Of a stretch of DNA of 64,000 nucleotides, positions 9,521-18,455 are shown in pieces. Numbering within the stretch: the first letter of the stretch is position 1; each line of letters starts with the position of its first letter. The stretch is taken from positions 558,001 through 622,000 of the forward strand of contig CAWAMM010000007.1 in assembly GCA_963783145.1 (NCBI GenBank), in the 5' to 3' direction. The translations under genes were made by a program, and so were the position numbers. Under the pieces are notes generated by a model. It did no database searches. It was not told where the DNA came from and was given only the letters and a program-made list of their open reading frames with translations. This stretch comes from DATGKG01 sp963783145 (GTDB taxonomy: Bacteria > Desulfobacterota > Binatia > Binatales > Binataceae).

Positions 9521-9805
9521 CTAAATCTTTTCGAGTCGTTTGTCATCCGCAGCGACGCATTGGCCTCGCAAACGTAGTTTCGCCTCGGCCGCCAGGTCGA
9601 TAGCGCCCTTCTGGCCATTGCGGGCGAGGTCTTCCGGTGAGACGTGGTGCCGATAGTCTTCGCATTCCGCTTGCGAGCCGAACTCGGCGGCTTCCGTCCA
9701 ATTGGCTAGCGGAGCCTTGGAATTAAAGTCTCCGTTCTTCACGTAAAGCGGGGTCAACAAGAGCCAGGCCGCCAGCGCGGGTGCAGTGAGCTGTAAGTTC
9801 TTCAT
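9521..9805 (-). CDS. Small secreted protein of unknown function
   Basis: About 94 residues from the ATG at 9805 (MKNLQLTAPALAAWLLLTPL). The first 20 residues look like a signal peptide, with a short basic N-terminus and an Ala/Leu-rich core. The rest is hydrophilic with two Cys (one in SQAECEDYRHH, one in LRGQCVAADD) that could form a disulfide in the periplasm. I do not recognise a family. A longer start at 9898 would place 31 non-hydrophobic residues before the signal peptide and is less likely. It is a single gene between a kinase remnant and the Ada-like gene. Confidence 0.55.
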   Translation of the reverse strand: MKNLQLTAPALAAWLLLTPLYVKNGDFNSKAPLANWTEAAEFGSQAECEDYRHHVSPEDLARNGQKGAIDLAAEAKLRLRGQCVAADDKRLEKI

Positions 9806-10043
9806 GGTTAGGTTTCCATGCAATGAACGAATTGGAAGCGACACTATCGATAACTTATCTCCAAAACTGATCGAAATCTTCCTACCGCGATGACTCAAGT
9901 ATCGGAAGCAACCTCATTTCAAATCGAAGGGCCAGCTTGCATTTTGCATTGGTAACTCTATTCGCTTCCGTGATGATCCGTTGGAAGTCCTTGCGTCATT
10001 CCTTTCGCCCCTACGGCACGCTTCGTGCGCGACTTGTTGATCA

Positions 10044-11327
10044 GTGAACGTCGCGCTTGAAACCGAGTTCGATCCTGCGATCTGTTGGCAAGCCATGAGC
10101 GCGCGTGATCCTCGTTTCGATGGAAGGTTCTTCGCCGGAGTGGTTACCACCAAGGTTTACTGTCGGCCAATCTGCCCAATTCCCCTACGAAAACCGGAAA
10201 ACGTGCGATGGTTCCCTTCCGCATCTTCAGCGGAGAAGCAAGGCTTCCGCCCTTGCCGCCGATGTCGGCCGCATACTTCCCCGGGAACTCCGGCATGGCA
10301 CGGTACTCTGGCCGTGGTCTCGCGCGCGCTGCGGTTAATCGAAGCTGGCGCAATGGATCATGGAAATGTGGACGAACTCGCGGAGCATGTTGGAATCGGG
10401 GCGCGGCACTTACGCCGCCTGTTCGCTGAGCATCTCGGCACAGCGCCGATTCAGATCGCCAATTCGCGGCGCTTACGTCTAGCCCGTCAGCTTCTCAACG
10501 ATACCAGTCTCCCAGTCAACCAGATCGCCTCCGCGGCAGGCTTCCAGAGCCTACGTCAATTTAACCACGCGATGAGATCGTCCTTCGATGAGTCACCATC
10601 GGGATTGCGTCGCAACGATCGCATAAAGCCGGACCCGGGAGTCATTCTCGACATTCCATTTCGCTCACCTCCGGACTGGGACGCGATGCTGCGCTTCTTC
10701 AGGAAGCACACCATCCCCGGCATCGACGCGGTGGACGATCGTCGCTATCGAAGAACCATCCAAATCGCCGATGCGACCGGCTTTGTCGAAGTACCCGCAA
10801 ATACTCAGCAACCAGGACTATCAGTAAAGGTCAGCCTAGACCGGGGAGATACCCTGATTGAGGTAGCGAATCGCGTGAGGACACTCTTCGACCTTCGCGC
10901 GGATCCTTCGTATCCTTCAGCATTCCCTGGAGCTTGGGACCCCTTCGAGCTGGCAGTGTTGGCGATACTAGGCCAGCGGCTCTCACGGCCCGCGGGGTCT
11001 CCGGCGATCCGGCTAATCAATACGTTCGGAGCGCCGATAGAAACCTCAATACCCGGACTAACACATCTGTTTCCAGATCCGAAGGCACTGGCCGAGGCCG
11101 ATCTTGCCGGCATAGGTATCACGCGATCACAAGTCGAAGCGATTCGGGCGCTTGCGACCGCCTTTCGTGATGACCATTGCGCGTCGAAGTCTCACACCAA
11201 CCTGTTGTCGCGCCTGGCAGGAATTTTTGGCGCGAGCGAGCCAGGCGAAACAGCTCTAAGATACATAGCTGTGCGTATCGGCGATCGGCCTAACGTCAGA
11301 CGGCTCGCAACTCAGCCTGAACAATAA
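10044..11327 (+). CDS. Ada-AlkA type bifunctional DNA-alkylation response protein, glycosylase end truncated
   Basis: GTG start; 427 residues. The N-terminal Ada zinc domain has four ligand cysteines (C40, C44, C71, C74) in VYCRPICP and PCRRCRP. In the family the first is the methyl acceptor for phosphotriester repair. An AraC-type HTH follows (about 90-185, LAEHVGIGARHLRRLF and NQIASAAGF). Residues about 205-420 resemble AlkA, a 3-methyladenine glycosylase: LAVLAILGQRLS, then AGIGITRSQVEAIRALA. Normally a PGIGxWTAxYIA hairpin and a catalytic Asp about 15 residues later finish the protein. Here that part reads GASEPGETALRYIAVRIGD and ends soon after, so the catalytic Asp is missing. Repair or regulation by the Ada half may survive. 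Its 3' end overlaps the opposite-strand gene by 32 bp. Confidence 0.82.
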   Translation: MNVALETEFDPAICWQAMSARDPRFDGRFFAGVVTTKVYCRPICPIPLRKPENVRWFPSASSAEKQGFRPCRRCRPHTSPGTPAWHGTLAVVSRALRLIEAGAMDHGNVDELAEHVGIGARHLRRLFAEHLGTAPIQIANSRRLRLARQLLNDTSLPVNQIASAAGFQSLRQFNHAMRSSFDESPSGLRRNDRIKPDPGVILDIPFRSPPDWDAMLRFFRKHTIPGIDAVDDRRYRRTIQIADATGFVEVPANTQQPGLSVKVSLDRGDTLIEVANRVRTLFDLRADPSYPSAFPGAWDPFELAVLAILGQRLSRPAGSPAIRLINTFGAPIETSIPGLTHLFPDPKALAEADLAGIGITRSQVEAIRALATAFRDDHCASKSHTNLLSRLAGIFGASEPGETALRYIAVRIGDRPNVRRLATQPEQ

Positions 11328-11874
11328 TCCCGAGGTCGAGCACATAGAGAGCTATCACCAGATCGCCGAGGTCGGTGGCGAGTATGCTGGGCGGCATCAG
11401 CTGAACGACGCCCCATAACAGGAACGCCGAACCGAGCATGATCCGCTTCAGCAGTTCAACCGGCGGCGGACGGAGCAATCCTTGCAACGCCATGTATGAA
11501 GCACCCACCAGCAAAAGCGGTAGCGCCGAAAGCGGCGCGTGACCCAGCAGAGCCCAGGCACGCGGCGCCATCGCGAGGAGAACCTTACCAAGAACAACCA
11601 GCTGTGGTGCGGCATCGTTCAGCAACAGCGCAGCACTGCCGAGCAACGCCGCCACTGCCAGCACGCCGGCGGCAGACCGCAGAACCTTCTCCGACGTAGA
11701 CCGCGCTTCGTGATGCTTCAGCGGAGTGAGATGATCGGGCTGTAACAAGTGCTCCGCGGGCTCATCGGTCGAGGCCCTCGCGGCAGATTCGACGCTCATC
11801 AGCGCTTGGTTTCCGGAGCCGAGGTCAGTCGTCCTGCCCATCTCGCGCAGAACTGGTTTGGTTGCTTCATTCAC
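11296..11874 (-). CDS. Hypothetical integral membrane protein
   Basis: 192 residues. The first 60 are hydrophilic. Then come about four predicted membrane helices: VLAVAALLGSAALLL, LVVLGKVLLAMAPRAWALL, LSALPLLLVGASYMALQGLL, and LLWGVVQLMPPS to VIALYVLDLGIIV. I recognise no family motif. It lies convergent to the truncated Ada-AlkA gene and overlaps its end, and diverges from the broken beta-barrel gene whose frame begins inside it. Composition and helix pattern look like a real protein. The function, perhaps an inner-membrane accessory protein, is unknown. Confidence 0.5.
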   Translation of the reverse strand: MNEATKPVLREMGRTTDLGSGNQALMSVESAARASTDEPAEHLLQPDHLTPLKHHEARSTSEKVLRSAAGVLAVAALLGSAALLLNDAAPQLVVLGKVLLAMAPRAWALLGHAPLSALPLLLVGASYMALQGLLRPPPVELLKRIMLGSAFLLWGVVQLMPPSILATDLGDLVIALYVLDLGIIVQAELRAV

Positions 11875-12001
11875 GAAATCGAGTCTGCCGAGATCGCCCA
11901 GCGATGGGAACAGCCAGCGCCCCGTTGAATTCGCATTACGTCCGAAAATTGCCAGTCGGGCCCTCGCGCGGTGGCGAGCGATCGGGCTATCTCCGAGATG
12001 G

Positions 12002-13284
12002 ATGACGATAAACGATCGATTCTGGCGGCTGGTTGTAATCTTCTGGCCGGCTTCGGCCGTCGCGTTGATTCTTAGCCTGGCGAGCGCGCCGTTGCTTCAC
12101 GAGGCGGTCTCAGACGGATCGGCACGATCGGCAGTGGCTGAGCCCGCTGCGGTGGAGTTTTCTTTCGCGAGCGGCGCGTCGATTCAGCCAACCGCGACTG
12201 CGCGTTTAATCAAGGATATAGCAACCGGTCATTCACACGTGCGGTACATTCACAAATCGAACGTTACGCCGAGTTCCACAAAAGCAAAAATGGTAACTCC
12301 ATCGAAGGCGCCCATCGTCATCGCAGAAGTTGCGAGCCAGGCGACCAACCCGCCCGGTGAAGTGCTGAGTTCGATGGTGGTTGAACCGGCGCGAACGTCA
12401 TTTACAGATGCGGTGGGGAAACAGGTTAGCGACGGTGTCCCATCGGCGCAGAAATGGCTGGTCAATGAGACAGGTATAAATGTTCATGGTTTGGTTAACA
12501 TCGGCACCAACTACAACTTCAATCAGCCGGCTACCGGAAACAACACCTATCGGGTATTCGACTATTTCGGCGCCAGCAGTTTCGAGCCGAATCAGGCTGA
12601 GCTGTACCTCAATCGCTCGGTCTCTAATCAGCCGGGTTTTGTAATTGATCTGAACTTCTGGAACACCGCCGAGGTTATGCATGGCCTTACCAGCTACTAC
12701 GGCGACCAACTCGGGTCTCACAATCCCACCGGATGGATGGATCCCACGCAGGTTTATCTCACTTATACAATACCTATCGGAAAAGGCATCAACCTGTCGG
12801 CGGGCCGACAAGTCAGTCTTATCGGTTTCGAGTACATTCCCTCGTGGAACAACATTAACTTCAATCAATCGATCGACCTTCTGTACAGTCTCGGCGAGCC
12901 TTTTACCGTAACGGGCGTGCGCGCCACCTATCCCTTCACCGATCATTTGTTCCGCGACCTTTGGTGTGAACAACGGCTGGGATACCATCGCTACGACCAA
13001 TCTGTTTCAGACCCTGGAGGGACAGGTTTCGTTGATGTCTAATAAAAGCCTCACCTGGAACCTCCAGGGTGGGAGAAGTTGCCGAAACGATCAGCTATTC
13101 CTTTCCATTCCTAAGCAATCTCGCCGCGAGGCTTGAATATCGGCACGACATCTCGAGCGCTCATCCGTTCCCGAATTCCGGGCCGTTCGTGACCTTCGTA
13201 TGCCCGGCAGGCCGATGCATCTCCACGGCACATACTTACAGCGGTCAGGACACACTGGAGAGCGCTTTGATACTGAAGTTCTAG
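12002..13284 (+). pseudogene. Second decayed outer-membrane beta-barrel (porin-2-like) gene
   Basis: Starts MTINDRFWRLVVIFWP at 12002 with a hydrophobic signal-like segment. It continues with typical barrel strands (VHGLVNIGTNYNFNQP, FGASSFEPNQAELYL, PTGWMDPTQVYLTYTIP, LSAGRQVSLIGFEYIP) to about 12950. There the frame shifts: GVNNGWDTI, a family-typical phrase, continues in the next frame only. The C-terminal end (ISYSFPFLSNLAARLEYRHD to ALILKF, with the terminal Phe expected for Bam-dependent barrels) lies at 13069-13284 in a third frame. The middle strands between these parts are absent, so there is also an internal deletion. The same family as the broken gene at 7.1-8.8 kb. Confidence 0.7.
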
Positions 13285-14786
13285 CCATCCGATGAAGCCG
13301 CGCGGACGACCTGGCCTCCCATCGCCATTTTCCCGATTTCGATTAGCTTCGGCATCTCGCAGACCGCGATCGCCGCGGCCGGGAGCGCCACGATTACTAC
13401 CAACGCCAATGCCGCGTGGAGTCCGATTGCCGCTGCGATCAATCTTCCGAGCTCGGTGGCGATCGCTGCCCATACCGCGTTGCGGATTCCCGGCGCGAGC
13501 GCCCGCATAAATTCCCATACGGAAAGCGCGATCAGCGTGTTCATGATCAATTGACCAACGATCGCGATACCTCCTTCAACCGTGCTCATTCCGATGCTGG
13601 CGGGTAGCAACCCGTGCGGTGCGGTCAGGCTTACAATCGCGACGATCAACGCGAGCCGTGCGCTATGGAGATAGAGATCCAGCACCGGCCTGCCCTTGGC
13701 ATAGTAGATGGAGCCGATTCCCAACGTGACGCCGATCAAGGTGATTCCGATTGTAAGCGCGCGCAACGGTCCCGCCGCGGGATGCCACTGCGCGCCGTAT
13801 ACCGCGACCACCACCTCGGGCGCCGCGATCGCCAGCCCAGTCATCATAGGTAACAGGATGCGGCTGGTCTCACGAACCAAATCGCAATAGCGCCTACGCA
13901 GCGCCGCGTCATCGTCCTGCATGGTGGAAAAGAGCGGCAGCGTGACCCGCCCGACCACTTTGAAGAGCCGATCGGGAACGAAGCGCAGCAGGTCCCATGC
14001 GATGCCATAGTAACCCAAGGTGGTGCTACCGAGGATTCTCCCGATGATCAGGAAGTCGGCATTAAATGATAACGCGATTACCAGCCGCCCGCTGGTTACC
14101 GAGAGCGCGAAACGTGCAAGGTCCCGCGCCGCCTCAAGTCGTGGCAGCTCACGCGGCGCGTAAGGCTCGGCAATCAGGATCACCAACGCCTGGAGGCTGT
14201 AGCGCGCCGCCAGTCCTCCGGCGAGAGCCCATCGGGGCGCGCGGTAGACAAGCAGGAGGGTTATCGCGGTGCCGAGGAATCCCAGTTCTGCCAGTGTGTC
14301 GGCCAGCGCGACGGGCCCGAAGCGGAAGTTTCTGCGCAACCGAGCGCCTGCCGTGATCGAGGCGCTGAGAAGCAGAATCGGCAAACATAAAAGGCGCAGT
14401 TGCGCCGCCAGCCCCGGCATAATCAGCAATCCGCTGATTAGAGGCGCGAATCGATATAGGACCACCGCCGCGAGAGCGCCGATCGTGCAATTGATCCACC
14501 AACCGGTCGCCTCATGCTGCGGCCCGAGTGTCTTGCGCTGAATCAAAGCATCAGGAATGCCCGCTTCGATCATCAGCATCGCGATCGCGCCGATCACCAG
14601 CAGCATGCGGTACAGCCCGAAGTCGGAGGGTTCGAGGTGCCGCGCGAGGTAGATGATCCCGCCGACCCGGGTAAGCTGCACCGCGACTTCCGCGAACGCA
14701 TTGTCGCGCACGCTTCGCGCGAAGCCCTGCAAGAGGGCGCGATCGGCGTCGCCTTGCGATTCCGGTTCAGAGACCGCGCGCATCAA
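13281..14786 (-). CDS. Polysaccharide flippase/exporter, Wzx (MOP) family
   Basis: A 501-residue membrane protein with about 12-14 predicted transmembrane segments. The N-terminal half has the Polysacc_synt pattern: VRDNAFAEVAVQLTRVGGIIYLARHLEPSDFGLYR, then ALIQRKTLGPQHEATGWW. Mid-protein, SFNADFLIIGRILGSTTLGYYGIAWDLL is characteristic of Wzx/WzxC-like lipid-linked oligosaccharide flippases. It should move undecaprenyl-linked glycans or other glycolipids across the inner membrane. It is followed on the same strand by a SAM methyltransferase upstream and sits at the head of the lipid/glycan block. It converges with the broken barrel gene (overlap of a few bases). Confidence 0.85.
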   Translation of the reverse strand: MMRAVSEPESQGDADRALLQGFARSVRDNAFAEVAVQLTRVGGIIYLARHLEPSDFGLYRMLLVIGAIAMLMIEAGIPDALIQRKTLGPQHEATGWWINCTIGALAAVVLYRFAPLISGLLIMPGLAAQLRLLCLPILLLSASITAGARLRRNFRFGPVALADTLAELGFLGTAITLLLVYRAPRWALAGGLAARYSLQALVILIAEPYAPRELPRLEAARDLARFALSVTSGRLVIALSFNADFLIIGRILGSTTLGYYGIAWDLLRFVPDRLFKVVGRVTLPLFSTMQDDDAALRRRYCDLVRETSRILLPMMTGLAIAAPEVVVAVYGAQWHPAAGPLRALTIGITLIGVTLGIGSIYYAKGRPVLDLYLHSARLALIVAIVSLTAPHGLLPASIGMSTVEGGIAIVGQLIMNTLIALSVWEFMRALAPGIRNAVWAAIATELGRLIAAAIGLHAALALVVIVALPAAAIAVCEMPKLIEIGKMAMGGQVVRAASSDG

Positions 14787-14810
14787 GCAGACTCCAGGAT
14801 TTGCCCGCGA

Positions 14811-15527
14811 TTAGTTTTCCAGCGACTGACTATATTGGCTCTGCTGGCTGGGTGGATGGCGATTGGGTGGCGGACCCGGCTGAGCGGTTTTCGCGGCAAT
14901 CACAAAAAACGATTTCCACAGCGGCCAGCGCCGCCCGACTCCGGTCCAGAGTTGGGGCGTGAAGCCGGCCCGTTTCAGCGAAGTATCGAGACCGCGCCGA
15001 TCGTAGAACCGAATCCGGTAGTTATCGGGATAAAAATGTTCGTGGAATCCCCACAACGCGATCGAGAGATTTTTTATCAACCCATGATAAGGGGTGGTCA
15101 GGATCAATTGTCCATGGGGTTTGAGGATACGATTGAATTCCGACAGCGCGGTATGACCATCGAACAGATGCGCGATAGTTTCGCCGAACCATACCACGTC
15201 GAAAGTGTCGTCGCCGAACGGCATCGCCTCTTCCGCCGACGCGGTCACGAAATGAACGTCGGGATTGTCACGTCGCGCGCGCAGGATCGCGTTGAGTGAA
15301 ATATCCGTGCCCACTACCTCCAGTCCGAGTTCGCGAAAAAACCTCACGAACGAACCGCCTGCGCAACTTGCATCCAGTACGCGAACTTCACGAGGCGCGC
15401 GCCCGTTTAACACCGGCACTAGCGCGCGGGCCAGGCGCCCTTTGCGCTGCGCCAGAATTGCATCGACCTCCGGCGGAGCACCGTCTTTAGACGACCAGTC
15501 CACTTCATAGAATTCCCTGAATTTCAA
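14811..15527 (-). CDS. Class I SAM-dependent methyltransferase
   Basis: 238 residues. Motif I is VRVLDASCAGGSFVRFF, with unusual DASCAGG in place of DxGCGxG. Motif II is VVGTDISLNAI, a FVTASAEEAMPFGDDTFDVVWFGETIAHL stretch follows, and then FNRILKPHGQLILTTPYHG. These fit the Methyltransf_11/25 fold. It begins MKFREFYEVDWSSKDG and ends in a Ser/Gln-rich tail of about 20 residues. It lies 25 bp upstream of the flippase start on the same strand, so the two are probably co-transcribed. The product and target are unknown; a glycan or lipid head-group is suggested by context only. Confidence 0.78.
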   Translation of the reverse strand: MKFREFYEVDWSSKDGAPPEVDAILAQRKGRLARALVPVLNGRAPREVRVLDASCAGGSFVRFFRELGLEVVGTDISLNAILRARRDNPDVHFVTASAEEAMPFGDDTFDVVWFGETIAHLFDGHTALSEFNRILKPHGQLILTTPYHGLIKNLSIALWGFHEHFYPDNYRIRFYDRRGLDTSLKRAGFTPQLWTGVGRRWPLWKSFFVIAAKTAQPGPPPNRHPPSQQSQYSQSLEN

Positions 15528-15628
15528 ATCGAATCCCCCCCGGGTTCGCAGGAACTACCGACCGACCTGGTCAGCCCACAAATTATAGGTCACCGTTCGA
15601 TACGGTTAAAGGCGCGGAAGTCGCTGCA

Positions 15629-16156
15629 TTACTGTTCAAAATGAGCGCCGAGAAGATAATAGACCGTCTCGAGGACGGGGATCAGGAACCAATCCGCGCG
15701 GGGGAATCGCATCGCGATGAAGAAGCCCCAAATCGACAATACCGCGCCCACGTACTGCGGATGCTTCAACACGGAGAATGGGAAGGATTCATTCCAGGGG
15801 ATCTCAAAGCCAAACCGGTTGCCGTAGAACACGCCCTTGTTGCCTAACTGGACGAATACCCCGAGGTTGAATACCTGGCCGATAGCGATCAGGAGGAGGC
15901 CGGTAAGTGGCGGCAGCAGACCGCTGCTCGCAGGCCACACCGATCCGTTGCCGTAGATGTAACACCATCCGACGAAGACCAGCAGTTGCAGCGACTTGAA
16001 GCCATAAAAGACTCTGCGTAGGGCGTCGACCGGTTCTCCAAGGACACTTCCGAGCGCGCCTCGGCACACGGCTCGAAAGGACTCCGGAAAGCGCCAAACC
16101 CAGACATAACAAATGCGCTCGAGGCTCAGCAGCGCTGCTGCAAGAAAAAAGACCAA
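15629..16156 (-). CDS. Membrane methyltransferase, PEMT/isoprenylcysteine methyltransferase-like
   Basis: 175 residues with four to five hydrophobic segments. The C-terminal half shows the ICMT/PEMT-type signature: GNRFGFEIPWNESFPF, SVLKHPQYVGAVLSIWG (the HPxYxG motif that contacts S-adenosylmethionine) and ETVYYLLGAHFE at the end. Similarity is closest to phosphatidyl-N-methylethanolamine methyltransferase-like proteins, so methylation of an amino head-group or a lipid-linked group in the membrane is likely. It starts 12 bp downstream of the aminotransferase-fusion gene, so one transcript and one pathway are expected. Confidence 0.72.
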   Translation of the reverse strand: MVFFLAAALLSLERICYVWVWRFPESFRAVCRGALGSVLGEPVDALRRVFYGFKSLQLLVFVGWCYIYGNGSVWPASSGLLPPLTGLLLIAIGQVFNLGVFVQLGNKGVFYGNRFGFEIPWNESFPFSVLKHPQYVGAVLSIWGFFIAMRFPRADWFLIPVLETVYYLLGAHFEQ

Positions 16157-16168
16157 CGATGATGTCGT

Positions 16169-18451
16169 TTAAGCTTTCTGCGCATTCGAGGGCGCCAGGA
16201 TCCTAAACACACAATCGTAGTATGCTCCCAGGTCAGTGAAAGGATCGGTGATCAGTTTGATGAACCAGATCATCGAGGTTCGAAAATCGAATTTCCAGAC
16301 CAGGTAGGTGACGTGTCCCAGCACCACCGCCGCGGTCAGGAAGAACCATTCATGCGCGACGGCGGGAACGATCGAGCTGAGGGTGCTTAGCGATATTGAG
16401 CCGGCCTTTATCAAGTGAAGCGCCGGAAGCAACAGGTATCCTGCGACCAGAAATGATTTATCGCGGGTGTTGAATCCCAGCAGCGCCTGCTCCTTGTCAT
16501 GGCACGGCGGCTCGAGGATTGCGTGGCCGAATTGCCGCACAAACAGCGCGGCAAGGCCGATGCACATAGCCTGGGTGAGATCGAAGAAGATAAAAATGTA
16601 GCAGAAAATGAAGACGCTCGAACTCAGAAGGTGGAAGAATTGATTGATCAGATTGCTGTGCGAGGCGACATGGTCGTCGTGTTTGCGCTGCATTATTTCC
16701 GCATAGAAGGTCTTCACCGGCTGTGGAACCTGGATCAGGCTTCCAGCCATTTCTCGAATAAAAAGAGTTCGCATCGCTTTTTCCATCCCCGGCTGCTGTT
16801 CTTCGCTCAACCACCAAGCGTCGCGTTTCATTTTATCGGCGGCATTCACGAGTTTAGTTCCTAGTTCCTGATAGTCATCGGCGCTAAAATCCAGGCTGGT
16901 CAGACAGCGGCCGGTTCCGACCCAGCTCAGAGTCACCCCTTCAGCGCGCAGGTAGTATTGAAGCAGCCAGTTGTACCGGCTCGGCCGTTTGAAGAGGACG
17001 GTCCATACAGTTGTGAAATGGACCACCCGGATCGGCAAATCCTGCTCGACGAGCCTTTGGTTGGTAGCCTGCGCCCACTCTTCACAACGGGTACTGGCGG
17101 TGTGGTAGAGCTCGGCGGCTTCCGTGGTCACTACCCATTTTAGAAACTCATTCATCGCACCCATGACCAACGGATGCGCTGAGAAGGTGCCGACGACATA
17201 TGCAAGGCGCATCGGGTGAGCAGGATCAAAGCGACGCATCAAATCTTTCTTGCCGCATACCAGACCTATCGGCATTCCACCCGCGACGGTCTTCCCGTAG
17301 ACAACCATGTCCGCCCTGACGTCGAAGTACTCCTGCGCGCCGCGCGGAGCGAGCCGGAAACCGGTGAACACCTCATCGAAGATCAGGGGAATGTCTTCTT
17401 CGCTGCATAGCTTTCGCAATTGCTGCAGCCACTGCGCGTACGATGAGCTGGAGTCTTGAGTCTTCCGGACACCGCTGGTGAGCAGGACGGTATCGCTGGG
17501 CGGTGGCAGATTGGGGTGAAAGGATTGTACCGGGTTGATAAGTACACCGGCTATTTCCTTTGCGCGGTGGCGAAGAACCTCTAGCGACGCTGGGCTCATA
17601 TCTTTGAGAGTTAGACAATCGTCGATAGTACGCTCGCTGCCTAGGCCCGGCTGAACGCCATCCCACCAGCCGTGATAGGCGCCGGAAAAACACACGACGA
17701 GCTTTCTGCGGGTGTTAAATCGCGCCATTCGAACCGCCGCCATCACCGCCTCGGTTCCGCTCATGTGAAAGGACACTTCGTCCATTCCCGAGATGGACTT
17801 AAGGAGTGCGATGTTCTCAGCCACTATCGGATGCAGCGGTCCCAGCACCGGACCTAGGTCCTTGACGCGCTCCCATCCTTTCTCAGCCCACTCCTTGTAG
17901 CGATCGAAGCCTGCGACGTTGAGTCCGTATGAGCCGCTGACATCGAGGCTCCAATTCCCATCGAGGTCGCACAGCTTGGGTCCTTTGGAGGCGGTCACAA
18001 CAGAACAAAGGTCAAACTTTTCGCGCATCATCCGCATGAAGGGAAAGGGCACCCGATTGGCGTCGGTAAAGCGCAGGTCTGAGAAGCTCTCCCGTACCTC
18101 ATTGCCCCATGCGATAGATTTCGCGCACTGCGCCTGGAAGGCCGTAGCCAACCGATTGATGGCATGCTTGCGAAGTTGCACCCAGCACGGGTCGGCCCCG
18201 TCCGCGCGCATGAACTCCTCGTCGGAGTAATCGCGGGACTTCACCCACCTGGAGAGGTACCTCGATAGGGTTGGCGTGACTGCCAGTGCCTTCAAAGTGA
18301 GGTATGTTGTCCGGGCTTTTCGGTAAGCGACAAGGGCCAAAAGCGCCAGCACGAGGGCGCCAGCCCAGGTCCATCCACCATGCCAGCCGATCGAGCTAGC
18401 ATTTATCCCCAGGCATTGTGTCGAGCGGTGAAAAAGATCATCCACAGCCAT
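16169..18451 (-). CDS. Class-III PLP aminotransferase fused to an Mpo1-like membrane domain
   Basis: 760 residues, roughly 300 longer than a normal class-III aminotransferase. One helix (about 28-45) anchors the N-terminus. Residues about 125-545 are the PLP enzyme, with SGTEAVMAAVRMAR (231-244), FDEVFTGFR (358-366, D359 for the pyridine nitrogen) and YGKTVAGGMPIG (K387 as Schiff-base lysine). This is close to glutamate-1-semialdehyde aminomutase-like enzymes. Residues about 580-750 carry four hydrophobic segments and a pattern like DUF962/Mpo1 lipid enzymes: H598, N603 and H607 in SHSNLINQFFH, then RQFGHAILEPP (H643). That domain assignment is moderate. It is flanked by a membrane methyltransferase and a GT4 gene 4 bp away, so a role in making an amino- or glycolipid at the membrane is inferred. 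Confidence 0.75.
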   Translation of the reverse strand: MAVDDLFHRSTQCLGINASSIGWHGGWTWAGALVLALLALVAYRKARTTYLTLKALAVTPTLSRYLSRWVKSRDYSDEEFMRADGADPCWVQLRKHAINRLATAFQAQCAKSIAWGNEVRESFSDLRFTDANRVPFPFMRMMREKFDLCSVVTASKGPKLCDLDGNWSLDVSGSYGLNVAGFDRYKEWAEKGWERVKDLGPVLGPLHPIVAENIALLKSISGMDEVSFHMSGTEAVMAAVRMARFNTRRKLVVCFSGAYHGWWDGVQPGLGSERTIDDCLTLKDMSPASLEVLRHRAKEIAGVLINPVQSFHPNLPPPSDTVLLTSGVRKTQDSSSSYAQWLQQLRKLCSEEDIPLIFDEVFTGFRLAPRGAQEYFDVRADMVVYGKTVAGGMPIGLVCGKKDLMRRFDPAHPMRLAYVVGTFSAHPLVMGAMNEFLKWVVTTEAAELYHTASTRCEEWAQATNQRLVEQDLPIRVVHFTTVWTVLFKRPSRYNWLLQYYLRAEGVTLSWVGTGRCLTSLDFSADDYQELGTKLVNAADKMKRDAWWLSEEQQPGMEKAMRTLFIREMAGSLIQVPQPVKTFYAEIMQRKHDDHVASHSNLINQFFHLLSSSVFIFCYIFIFFDLTQAMCIGLAALFVRQFGHAILEPPCHDKEQALLGFNTRDKSFLVAGYLLLPALHLIKAGSISLSTLSSIVPAVAHEWFFLTAAVVLGHVTYLVWKFDFRTSMIWFIKLITDPFTDLGAYYDCVFRILAPSNAQKA

Positions 18452-18455
18452 TCTC

